Assembly (NCBI RefSeq): GCF_000346465.2
Contig: NC_034015.1
Span: 20,460,462-20,524,461 of the forward strand
From: Prunus persica
Lineage: Eukaryota > Streptophyta > Magnoliopsida > Rosales > Rosaceae
Length of the DNA stretch: 64,000 nucleotides
Reading direction: 5' to 3'
In this document: piece after piece, positions 35,618 through 47,193 of the stretch
Position numbering within the stretch: the first letter of the stretch is position 1
Layout: each line of letters begins with the position of its first letter
Made by a program: the position numbers and the translations under genes
Notes under the pieces: generated by a model
Told to the model about the DNA's origin: nothing
Database searches by the model: none
The model's input: the letters and a program-made list of their open reading frames with translations, nothing else

Positions 35618-37243
35618 ATATATATATATATATATCTCTTATATGCCATATATAATTAGTTAGTTCCTGAAAAATAAAGTAGATTTAGATGAATTAGTGG
35701 ATAGATATAGAATGGAATAGAATCTGACATTTTCGTAATATTCCTGTTTCAAACTAGACTTTTGGTCATGCTGAGGAGAAAGACTAATTAGGACTCCATC
35801 CTTGTCGTATTTTAAAGCATATACTAAATCAGTAGGATTTTATTTAAAATGTACTTAATATATTAATTTGTTACATGATATAGTACACATGGCACCTTTC
35901 AGTTGGTAGTGAGATGAATTTTCTTATATCGTTTAGGTTGGAGCTAGCGTTCCCATAGTTTGAAAATGTTAAAATTAGTATATAGGTATTCTCTCATCCG
36001 CATGTTCGCATGTTATTATCGTGTAGATGTTATTGTAAAGAGGAATAAAGCAAAAATTAGTAGTAGAAAATACATGACGTCCGCACGATAATAATATCCG
36101 GATGTCTACATAAGATAATTTCTGTATATATATATATATATATGTTCTTCAAAAAATACATTTAATTCTTTTCAAAAAAACAAAAAAAGGAACATTTGGA
36201 TTCTTGACATTATGATCATATACAGCAGCATCTGAGGCCTTTTAATTATCAATGAACATACCATGGGAAAAGTTGAGCCTTGGACTAGTGGAGAGGGAAT
36301 TTCTGTGACAAAATAGTGGTCCTAACCTAATAACTGGGCTTTTCCCAGTAAAGTTGATGTCCGAACGCTTGTGATAAATATAAGATAGGCTATTCGGGGG
36401 ATCTCACTTTTGGCCCATGTGAAACCCATTGTAATTTCTAAGCATCAAAAGCTCAAAAACAACAAGGAATTAGAAGACCGATGCATTATATGCCAACACA
36501 ACAACGACTAAGGTTCCATTCTGTTTTAGACCAGGGCCATGCATGCGCATGCATAAATAAATAATCATGTATTTTATGTTTTTTATCTCTCTTCTCACGT
36601 GACATAACATAACACGACTAAAGGAAAATGGATGCATGAAGTTGGGATAAAGAGATATCTCTCTGCAATTACGTTGTGTCATTTGGTTAGATAGAAACAA
36701 AGTGGAGTAGAGCCTAGTAGGACTAGGGTGTAGGCATTACATGGATTTCAGCAAAAATGAGGGGCCAATTGCAATTGGGGCAGGCAGAGCTTTCTTTAGC
36801 ACCTCGGTTTCTGTTTTGAACACAAATTTTAATGTTGGGTGTAGCCTGTAAAATTGTCATGCAATTCATAATTGGAAAACGGGAAAGGAAAAGGAAAAGG
36901 GAATATTCCTTTATTTTTGCGCCAGACAAAAGGGATATTCAGAAGGACGATATGGTGGAATATCACGACACGTGTCACGAGGAGAATCTCTTTCCTTTGA
37001 TTTCTTTTCCTTTACTTCCCATTGGAAAAGAACAACAAAAACAAAAAAGAAAGAAAGAAATGAAGAATGAGAGGGAGATAGAGAGAATCTGCAGAAAAGG
37101 TTTGGGTTGGAGTATTGTACGAGAAGACTGATTTTAGAAAGCGACCAACCATCATTATTATTGGACATCTCTATCTCTCTCCCTTTGTCTTTGTCTTTGT
37201 AACAGATAAAAGAGAATTCGATGCAAATGCAATTTCATAAAGG

Positions 37244-37284
<41 letters not shown>
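37244..37284. repeat. (CT)n microsatellite
   Basis: Perfect CT tract of about 20 units in the CRR21-EFM spacer. Confidence 0.9.
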
Positions 37285-37286
<2 letters not shown>

Positions 37287-38778
37287 GACTTTGTTCATTC
37301 AGTAGAAAAGGTCTGCATTGCATATATCTGGTTTTGCCTGAAAATGGTGCTGGGATCGATATTGGACTGAACAATTTTTCATTGTTTAGTTGCATGCATG
37401 TCATGCCATCAACCTAGGTCATGCGATCCTAATGTTTTGGAGGCCCTAGATAGATGAATCACAAAAATGTGACATTCGACCTTCTATGTACATTCATTCG
37501 TGCTATTTATTGTTACCACAAGAATTTTGAGAAAAATATTATATAAATTCAAAATTAAGATTGTAAGTTTTTTTATAAAAAAAACAACAAACATCATATG
37601 TATTCATATTGTACACAACAAGAAAGGGATAAAACAAACTTTTTACTCAAATTCTAGTATAATAATACATATTTACTTACACACATGCACCAAAAAAGTC
37701 TTCGGAATTGTGAATCTTGACTGAAAATGAAAATTCAAGACTAATTTCCCCAAAAAATAATGCTTGAAATTCAAAACTAAAAGAAATCATCAATCATCAT
37801 ACTTGGAATTCTTTTTCAGATTTCAAACATATGAAATTGAGCTCAATGCATTTTATTTCTTAATTTTATTCAAATATGTTAATTAGCTTAGACTATGAAT
37901 TTATTGAATAAGTGGGTTTTTTTTCTTCGAGCTGAGCTCTTCTTAAATTTGGATTGAATTATTGGGCATAACATAATTTTTATATCTAGAGTTGGGGTAT
38001 TATATATAGTGACATACTAGTTATATGTAGGGATTTATATAAATTGGAGGCCTTAGACGATCGCTTTGCTAGTACTCAAGAAATTATGACATAATATATT
38101 AAAAAATCGTGGTTACGTTACTCTTATGAAATATTTATTTCAAGTTTTAATAGTTTACTATACACTATTGGTATGCATCTTTATCATTTTTTTTTACAAT
38201 GCATTAGTCTTGAGGGTGAAGTCTTATCTCTCCCTTTTTCATTAGTACTTGAAAAGTTTAAGTTCTCTTTTCACGAGTTGTAATCCATTATTAGCAGTTG
38301 AATAATCAGAAAAATCCTTATAGATACTTTTTTTTTCTTCTTCCTAATAAAAAGGACATAGTCTAATTAAGAGCTATAAATCGAAGTGGGTATTTCTTAT
38401 CCAGAACCTATTTGATTTTTGAGCTAAAGCTCTCAAAATAATATATATTTATATTCATTCAAAGGCGAATCGGGATTAATTGTTATGGAGGTTCAGAACC
38501 CTAGGAAAATTCCCCTAAATTTTTTTTTTTTTAAAAAAAAGAATCTTCTTACCTTCCAACCCACTTCATTAAAGCGAGTAGCAGAAGAAGATTCCCTTCT
38601 CTTAGGCTCCTTTATTATTCTTTTTTGGGGTGGTAATGGTTTTTCAATTTCCCTTTAAGCTTTGTGGGTTTTGTTCCCTTAATTTAGAGTCGTAGAATTG
38701 GAACGAAGATATTCCTTTCCTTGGAGGCAAATATTATATTCTTTAACATGAATGTTTCATCTTTTTATATTAGATATT

Positions 38779-38813
<35 letters not shown>

Positions 38814-40347
38814 CTCAATTTCACTGCAATTATGCAACTTTTGAAACCAAAAAGAAAGTTGCATGCAGCATGGTGCATGGAATAATGATACTAATCCCAT
38901 TTGAAGATGTCCTCCTTTTCCTCTCTTTCGATTTTTTTCTCCAATTCCAATTCCAATTCCAATTCGGTGGTAATGGGGTAATGGCTAATGGTAAAGAAAG
39001 AAAATTAATATATGGATCATGGATCATGGAGGATGGAGGATGGATGATAGTATATGCTCCTCCCAAGGCTTTTTCATTCATAATAAATATTTAATCATCC
39101 TAGAATCATGAATACATAATATTATTAGTTAATTATTATATGAATGGGTATATATTTGGTAAGGGTACCCTCAAGTACTACTTGGCCGTACACGTGTCCG
39201 ATATCTGCAATCTGGCTACTGCTTTGGACTACAGCTTTCTTGTGGTTAGACTTTCGATGTGATATACGTACATCACAAGTCACAACCAACCATGGAATTC
39301 CCACCATTCTTTTTGACCCTTTATATTTTGTGGACTGCTAATATTTTTCACTGTTCAATATAAACATATATATATATATTATCACATTTCTTACATATTT
39401 TGGGTCACCAATATCTAATCTGTTAAACAAATTTGCTCAAAATTAATATAGCTCTATTAATAATTAGTAACTGATGTGGATGATGATGTTGTAGCTGGCT
39501 AAGAGGTTTTCATCTGAACCATCCCAGTTACATGTCAAAAGCCATGCATGTGTATCTCATACTAAATCAAATGCAACATATATATATATATATATATAGT
39601 AATGAAAATTTTGTAGGATAAGCTTAAAATTCAATACATAAGAACATATGAATATATAGGTTTAATTTTGGCTTGACAGAATAATAAGTTCATAGCTGAG
39701 TACGATTCGAAGGACCAAAGAAAAGTAAGGAAATAATTATTAAAAAGAGAAAGGGGAAAAAAAGGCACAGCAGTAAGAAGAAGAATCATCTTTTATTTTG
39801 GTGAATTTGAATTCGTACAGACTAGAGAGAGAGAGAGAGAGAATTAAGTTGAAACAAAGGCTCTAAGCACATGACCCCTCTTGTGTCAGACACCTTGATT
39901 CCTTCTCCCACAGCCACAACCACAGCCAGAGATATCAGCGCAGAGAGAGAGAGAGAGAACCTCTCTCTCATTTTTAGCTTTTCTTTGCCTTTGTTCTTTG
40001 CAAGAAGTTACCATCCTTCTTTATCCCCCTCCCCTCTTGCTTTATTTTTCTTTTCTTCTCTCTCTCTCTCTCTCAAATCCCCCCAGCTAGAGCTAGCAAG
40101 CCACTTTATTCCCTTGAACTCACCCTAAAAAGAAGACGATCATACCTCGATCCTCCTTGTGTTCACAAACCAACATCCCTTCCCTTTCTCTCTCCCTCTC
40201 TTTCTCTCTCTAAGTTGAACCACCATCCTATCTAGAAATTAGAAAGAGCCAAAGACCCTCTTTTGCTCTTGTTTGTTCCTACATACCCTGTTGCTGTTGT
40301 TGTTGCTTGGGCGTCAACATTTTCTAATAAAAACAGTAGCTAGTTTT

Positions 40348-40359
40348 ATGAGCAGTTAG
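40348..40359 (+). other. Minimal uORF in the EFM leader (ATG AGC AGT TAG)
   Basis: A three-codon ORF ends 89 bases before the EFM start. A longer upstream frame (39871-40128) would also be a uORF if transcription starts that far up. Any regulatory role is inferred. Confidence 0.25.
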
Positions 40360-40448
40360 CAACCAAAGTTAGATATCCAATATCTCTTGTTTGCTTCTTG
40401 TTATATCCATTTCTGAATTTATAAGCAAATTAATTGGTTAATCAGTAA

Positions 40449-42658
40449 ATGGCATCATCGCCTTCGGAACTAAGCCTGGACTGCAAGCCCCACAGCTACT
40501 CCATGCTCCTCAAATCCTTTGGAGACCTGCAGGCTTCTCATCACCATGACCAGTCTCAGACTCAGAAGCTTGAAGAGTTCCTCTCCCGCCTTGAAGAAGA
40601 ACGTCTCAAGATTGATGCTTTCAAGCGCGAGCTCCCTCTTTCCATGCAACTCCTCACCACTGGTACATACATCATCATCATCTAGCATGCAGCCTCAATT
40701 TGGATATTCATGTTACTTAATTTCCTCCAAGTTTTAATTAATTAGCACTACCTCCCAACCCTTTACTTCTTTATCCCTTTTTCATTTATAGAAGGGAGAG
40801 ATTGTAGCTTTCTGTTTCTCTATGGGTCCAAAGTAGCTACTTATTCATATCCAACATATTTTCTAAAGAAACTAAAGCCACCATATATGGCAAAAAGAAT
40901 TAGGATATATGAATATAAAGATCATAAAGACAACATATAAGATATTAAAATATATTTACATATAGCAGAAATCTATACAGAAACTCAGGGTGATTTGCTT
41001 AATTTATTTTGGGTACCAGAATATCTTGTTTTTCTCCATTATGTACTAATCATCAAGATTGCAATTCCAGCGGTGGAGGCTTCAAGGCAGCAGCTTCAAG
41101 CTTACAGAGCAAATATTCAAGGGCCAAATAGGCCAGTGCTTGAAGAATTCATACCCCTTAAACATTCACCCACTGAAGGCTCAGAAAAAACTACAAACAC
41201 CACTTCTGATAAGGCAAATTGGATGACCTCTGCCCAACTGTGGAGCCAAGCAAGTGATCATATCAATGCAACCAAACCCCAGTCCATAACATCCCCAAAA
41301 GAAACCGATATCGGCTTTAGTGTCAGCCCCAAGCTCGGCTTAGACGCCAAGCAGCACAGATCCTATGGAGGAGGAGCTTTCCATCCATTTTCCAAAGACC
41401 GCAACTCTTGCCCAAGCCCAACTTTGCGGCCTCTCCCAGAGCTGGCTCTTGCCTCCCCAGAGAACAACAAGGCAGCAGAGATGTTAATGGAGGACAAGAT
41501 CATCAAGTCATGTAATAATTCCGAGACCACCCATGAGAATGGAATGATTAATTCATCAGCTAATAATGGCAATTGTAGTGAACAAGCTAAATTATTAGCA
41601 ACCGGTGGAATTAATAATTCAAATATATCAGAGGGGCAAACACAGACAACAACAACCACAACCACCAACAATCAATCTCAATCTCAAACTCATAGGAAGG
41701 CAAGGAGGTGTTGGTCTCCTGACTTGCACCGGCGGTTCGTTAATGCCCTTCAAATGCTTGGTGGTTCTCAAGGTATTAATTATTAATTTGCTATTTATTT
41801 ATTTTTATATGTAATATAATCATATGGATTTGATGTTTACGTACGTACGTTTTTGTTTTGGTCAATTTGACAGTGGCGACCCCGAAACAGATCAGAGAGC
41901 TGATGAAGGTTGACGGTTTGACCAACGATGAAGTTAAAAGCCATCTGCAGGTACCTTATCCTACTGCACCTACAAATGATATTATGTCTCTCTCTTTTTC
42001 TGATACATGCAGCCTTTGCAGCCAGGCACTGGCAGGCATGAAACGTTTGATATGCATACATATCCTCTTTGCTTTGCTTCCCTTTGTCTTGTCCTTATTA
42101 TATATAATATAAATAACATTTCCTTGTTCCTTTTCTTTTTGTTTCAAATTCTTATCACAGAAGTACAGGCTCCACACAAGACGACCAAGCCCTAGCCCAC
42201 AAGCAGCCGGAGGCCCAACGCCACAACTGGTAGTCCTAGGTGGCATCTGGGTCCCGCCAGAGTATGCCAACGCGGCACACAATGGCCCCACAGCCCTTTA
42301 CAGCCCACACCCTGGCTCCCATGCACCAACCCACTACTGTGCAACCCCAATGCCCCAAGACTTCTACACCACGCAGCCACCGCAGCAATTGCACCACCAC
42401 ACCCTCCACCACCAGCTCCACGTGTACAGGGCTTCCACTACCTCCAACACTCACAGCTCCCCCGAGTCCGATGGCCACGGTGCCTGCGGACGGTCGGAGA
42501 GCATCGAAGATGGCAAGTCCGACAGCAGCAGCTGGAAGGGTGCAGAGAGCGGTGGTGATCAGATGAACGGAGGAGATCATAGAAAAGGAGGGGTGGCTTC
42601 GAGGAGATCAGAAGACGCTGAGGACAGTAATGGCAGTCAGATCACGCTCAAGTTCTGA
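40449..42658 (+). CDS. EFM: GARP/MYB-like repressor, EARLY FLOWERING MYB PROTEIN-type
   Basis: Exons 40449-40662, 41071-41772, 41874-41950 and 42161-42658 are all in phase and give 496 residues. The N-terminus SELSLDCKPHSYSMLLKSFG and a predicted helix LEEFLSRLEEERLKIDAFKRE (about 41-61) match Arabidopsis EFM (At2g03500), as do RPVLEEFIPL, WMTSAQLWSQ and the last residues GSQITLKF. The single GARP/MYB-like DNA-binding domain spans about 281-340, from KARRCWSPDLHRRF to VKSHLQKYRLHTRR. The exon 3 boundaries fall inside this domain, as in HHO/NIGT1 relatives. EFM is a nuclear repressor that links temperature and light to FT and delays flowering. The His/Pro-rich tail varies in the family. The 3' UTR has three TTAGGG units. 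Orthology to EFM rather than NIGT1/HHO genes is well supported by both ends. Confidence 0.93.
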
Positions 42659-43725
42659 CCTTGTGGTGGTCAGGGCATGAGGGTTTCTTAGTTATCAAAG
42701 GTTTTGGGTTAGGGTTAGGGTTAGGACTAATTAAAAATTAGGGCTACCATTTGTATGTTTGCATGCGCTAATCCTGTGTAATTCTCAATTTATCATTATT
42801 CATGTGATATGATATATTATTATATCGACCGTGTGAGTTTTAGTTTTAGGGTCTTTAGAGAGGGTAAAAACGTCATAACGGGAAAAGTGAGTGTTTGTTT
42901 TATTTTCCTTTTCTTTTTCCTTTAGATTGATTCTATTTGAAGGAATAATTCACATCTATAAAAATGTGCTTTCCACCGTGAATTACTGACTACTGTACAA
43001 CATGAAGGTCCTTCGATCCTATTTCTTTTTTCACCCAAAATTAAGAAGGAGAAGGGATTTTCTCACACATTGTCCAGTTTATGTTCTCTACCTTTTTGTC
43101 AAAATTAGGAAAGAGAACGAAGTTTTCTCACACGCATTACCAGAGTGCCATGGAATTCGAATCCTAATTCAAAATGTAAAACCATGTGCTACTCGAGCTT
43201 TTTATGGGGCTTTGGCCGTCCTTGGTACCAAAGAAAAAAACGAATTTTTGAGCTTATTGCTTCAAATAAGTCTAATAAGAGAAGGAAACTTGTCGGATTA
43301 ACTAAGAAGCATGTGTTGTGCTACTTTAAAAACTTAGGTCGCGAAAGAAGAGGTACCGAAAGTGTGTGCCTGACTCAGATTTCTTTCCACCCTAATCTCT
43401 CGTCAGAGGCTTTTTTCACAAAAACACATAACGGGCACTTTATTAATGGCCTTTTTCTTTCTGTTGCTTTGCTTTAAGCAATTCAGAGGAAGAGGAAGAG
43501 GGTTACATGTTAGCATTGCCATCACCGTCTTCTCATCGTCGGCGCTAAAGTGCACACCAGAAAACATGATGTAGAATATAATACATCTCAGATAAAATAA
43601 GCTGTTTCTCAGCTGACTTTGGAGTAAATATCTACAAAAGCTTCAAATCCCCCACCTCAAAACAATATACAGTATACGTTAAGTTCTATTACAGATCACT
43701 CCTTCTTTCGAGGTTCAACATGACA
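42659..43725. other. Converging 3' flanks of EFM and the RRM gene
   Basis: The EFM 3' region carries GGGTTAGGGTTAGGGTTAGG at 42706-42725. The rest is AT-rich. Plus-strand frames between 43002 and 43477 show no recognisable domain and are not called as genes. Confidence 0.5.
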
Positions 43726-46441
43726 TCATGTATTGCCAATTGTCAAGATTCCGTCCCTTAAGTCAACCTCATCTTCCAACATTTCTGTATCAACGAGCGA
43801 CTGCAAGCAAAATGGTTTATACATTACGTTCTGTCACTAAATCACCCTCCCATCGCAATCTAATGATCCAAATATAGATATGGAAGTTTTGCATTAGATA
43901 CATAACATCAAAAGAGGGTTTGAGATCTTAGAGGACCAAACTTTGGGCTTCCCATTTGACAACAGCATAAATTGGCCCAACTCCAGTCAAAAGAGATCCA
44001 GACGAAAGAAAGCAAACAGCCAGGTTATTCGACTTCAATTCACAGATATTAATAAAGGAAAATGTTCTTTCCCATTTGCAATTTTCTTTAAATGGCTCAT
44101 TTCTTTACTCATTTGTAACCATCAATAACAAGGTAATGTATCAGCATTGTTTTTCTGTACAAGCTTAAGAGGAGAGAAGACACCAACCTGAAGTTCGTGT
44201 TCACAGCTTTTAAGTTTTTCAGTGTAATCTTTTACTTGCATAAAGGATTTATGTAGCTGCATATAAAAACATTAACTCCAATCAGTGTCCAGTACAGTTT
44301 ATTCGCAACCAGCCTTAGCAATTGAAAATACCTTGGTTAATTTCATCTTATTGTGTGAAGAGTTCTTCTTTGCATTTATCAATGCATCCTCCAATTTCTG
44401 CATAAACAAATTCTCAGCAGGACATGAACCAAGTTTAGCATGTGAAATCAGAAGACTTGGAATAAAGACATGCATGCAGATCAAAGTACAATCAGGGGTA
44501 CCTTAGATTTCTTCTGCAAATCCAAAACTAGTTTTCCTTTCTCTTTCAAACTCTCCTCCATCTGAATAGTCTGACAACATATAATGAAAATTAGTGTCCC
44601 CTAAAAATTTCATTATGACTTTCATGCAGGTCAAATGCAAGAAATAATGTTGAACTACCAGAAAACGTGCCTCTTGCTTATTGGTATCAGAAAATCTATA
44701 CGATGCCAACATAGGTCTTTATGAATAATTTCAGTCAGACAAATAAAGGTATAGGCATTGCTTTATTTACTCAAATTCTTTAAGGGAAGACAGACCTCCT
44801 TTTTTATTTCTTCAAGCCTTCGCATGGATCTCTCGAGCTGTTCTTTTACCTAATATTTTTAACAGAAGAAAATGCAAGCAAAAAAGTATTTTAATTAAGA
44901 TGACACAAACTTATATATGTATGGCACTATCTTAGCAAGAAAAGCTAAAAATGCCGAACTTGCCTGATCATCGTAATCATCACTGGGATGGGATAACAGG
45001 TCCCTACTTTGTCGGTCAACAGAATTTGAACTGCAGGAAAAAAAAAACAGAACATCATGAAAAACGACAGAATCTAAACTGCAGAAAAGAAACCAGAACA
45101 TAAGAGGACCCTTATGTGATTCATCATATCTTTCTTTCTCTTGATCATCTCCCAAGAAACACAATTGATACTGAAATACAAAAAGATCAACGTGGCCACA
45201 ACGTTTATGCAGATGTCATATTCAACTCCTAAAAGCATTTGGGACTCTGTCATCTAGTAATCGAGATAGGATATGTATTTTCTAGAAGTCAACGTGCAAC
45301 TACATACAAGTATCAATTATTCCGCATGTTGTTAAATGAAAGGCTAACCAGCATACTCACGATCAAGTTAAAAGGATGCAACAATTAAAACTTTGACTTA
45401 TAAAATACAAAAGAACGTAATCTATGTATGCAAAATGTTAACAACTGTGCAATTTAAATATGAAGTCCAGTTCCACCCTTATCCTCTGACAGGTGATTAA
45501 TGCCAAACAACAATTAGAAACAAGAAGGGCATCTTACCTGTTCCTTCTCCTTGAATGTTGATCTCTATCCTTGGCAGCTATAGTAGTATGATTTTTGTTT
45601 TTTTCCATCTCCCTATCTCTGTCAGAGTCCAATGCTCGATCTCTTTCCCAACCCTGATCATGGTTCCTGCTCTGTCCTTGCTCGGCATCTTCCAAATCTC
45701 TGTCTTGATGACGGTCTCTATCCAAGAAATCATAATCACGTTCACGGTCATACCCTCTATCCCTTTCTTGATCAACCCCAAGGGACCGGCCACGGTCACG
45801 TTCTCTTGATCGATCACTGTGCTCTCTCGACCGATCACTGTATCGATCCTTATACCGGTCTCTATCATGATCATACTCCCTCTCATGATCTCTATCTCTA
45901 TCCCAGTTCCTGCCCCTCTCAACATTCCGTCCAAAACCTTCTCTGTCTCTACCAAAACCCAATCTTCCACCTCTAGTCCTCACTTCATTTACTCTGATAA
46001 CTCTTCCATCAACAGTCTAATTCAAAGCTCAACAATGTCACTCAAGATTTTAAGAAAACAAACCGATCACAGACACCATAAATGTTCAAGTATAAACTTA
46101 AATGAATAAAACATACCCTGCCATCCATCTCATTGATGGCATGAATTGCAGACCGAGGGTTCCTGAAAGTAACAAAGCCATAGCATTTTCCTCTGGTCGA
46201 AGCATCATTGATAATCTGTAAATTGAAGAATTGAAGAAGCAGCAGATGAGGGAAAGAAAACCTAAATGCTTAAAACCCTACAAAGTAAAATGGACCAAAA
46301 AAAAGAAGAAGGAAAAGTAGCGGGAGTGACCTTAACGGCAATGACGGAACCGTACAACTCAAAAACTCTGCGAACTCTATCCTCGGTGGCGTCGTACGGA
46401 AGGCCTCCAACGTAGACGGAGCTCTCGTCGTCTATCGTCAT
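43726..46441 (-). CDS. RRM protein with Asp/Arg-rich middle and coiled-coil C-terminus
   Basis: Exons read as 46331-46441, 46117-46215, 45538-46016, 44964-45030, 44796-44849, 44502-44570, 44332-44397, 44188-44256 and 43726-43800. A possible 18-bp microexon (QEARFL) lies near 44665. The protein is about 362-368 residues. I chose the ATG at 46441; the codon at 46450 is GTG. One RRM spans exons 1-3 with RNP2 VYVGGLPY and RNP1 KCYGFVTF. An alternating charge tract follows (RDRDHEREYDHDRDRYKDRY, SREHSDRSRERDRGRS), like SR-related splicing proteins. The end is helical and charged (KEQLERSMRRLEEIKKE, KLEDALINAKKNSSHNKMKL). A nuclear RNA-processing role is inferred. The intron after exon 4 has a GC donor. 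I do not recognise a named orthologue. Confidence 0.85.
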
Positions 46442-46592
46442 CTCCCTCACTCGCCTCTCTCCCAGTTCTTCTCAATAGTTTTCCTATTATTTTGTTTTCT
46501 TTACCAAATAACAAACGACATGTAGTGCACTGTGCAGTTCCCAGAAAAGAATGTGTCGTTTGAACTTTGGACCCAATGGCCACCCCCCACTG

Positions 46593-46720
46593 GGCCTTGC
46601 CCAATAAAAAAAAAAGACACCCTCAATGTGGACTTTCAAAACAAGATGGATTTGACATCGGCCTGCCCAATCAGATTAAACGACACCCTCAATGTTCAAT
46701 TTTCAAAATAAGATGGATTT
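46593..46720. repeat. 66-bp imperfect tandem duplication in the RRM promoter
   Basis: GACACCCTCAATGT at 46616 and 46682, and AAGATGGATTT after each, are offset by about 66 bases. The upstream GCCCAAT motif is duplicated too. The copies differ at several positions. Confidence 0.75.
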
Positions 46721-47151
46721 CTATTGAGATTTGCATGGGGAATTGTTAAAAATTAACATTATTGTTGGAATGATAATGACTATTTGGTTTGGAATTGTGG
46801 AAATGATTCATTTAAATGTAAGTTAGGTTAGTTAGTTGTGACGGTGTACATATCTCATTGCACTCAAATTTGAGTCCGTGCTCATATAAACTAGACTACT
46901 TTAAGAAAGTTTAGAGAAAAAAAAGTACTGTCTATCATAAATCAGGCGGTCCACATCAAGGACAATTCGTTGATGGGCCCACACGTTGATGACTGATAAT
47001 CTATCATGTGGCTGTTTAAATTCAAGAGTTGTCCTCCTCCTTGCTTACCCAAAAAATTGACCTAAGAAAGAAAGAAAGAAATATTGATTTACAGAAAGGG
47101 AGGTTATATCGTTGTCAACACGTGGGAGGTAACTGACACGTGAATATGCTA

Positions 47152-47193
47152 CCTCTCCCTCTCCCTCTCCCTCTCCCTCTCCCTCTCCCTCTC
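47152..47193. repeat. (CCCTCT)n hexanucleotide repeat
   Basis: About seven CCCTCT units next to a pair of CACGTG motifs in non-coding DNA. Confidence 0.9.

Larger units (their letters stand above)
34013..40448. other. 6.4-kb spacer between the CRR21-like gene and EFM
   Basis: The starts diverge, so both promoters lie here. The spacer holds several (TA)n tracts, a foldback MITE in a TA tract (35241-35617), a SINE-like locus near 34680-34810 and a long (CT)n tract. It also has two ACACGTGT palindromes (36968-36975 and 39190-39197) and a small hairpin with C/D-like boxes (39467-39531). The EFM leader is CT-rich (about 39950-40230). No protein gene was recognised. Confidence 0.5.

Noticed and set aside
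36832..37131. 99-codon Lys/Glu-rich frame
   Set aside because: Low-complexity AAG/GAA sequence with no domain or conserved context.
42706..42725. Possible interstitial telomere
   Set aside because: Only three TTAGGG units, and the plant repeat is TTTAGGG.
43002..43477. Two overlapping plus-strand frames downstream of EFM
   Set aside because: No recognisable domain, no splice context, and they lie in converging 3' flanks.
45555..46109. Plus-strand frames opposite the Asp/Arg-rich exon
   Set aside because: They are complements of the RD repeats; the minus strand joins in phase to an RRM.
46442..46450. Start of the RRM protein at 46450
   Set aside because: That codon is GTG on the minus strand; the first ATG in frame is at 46441.
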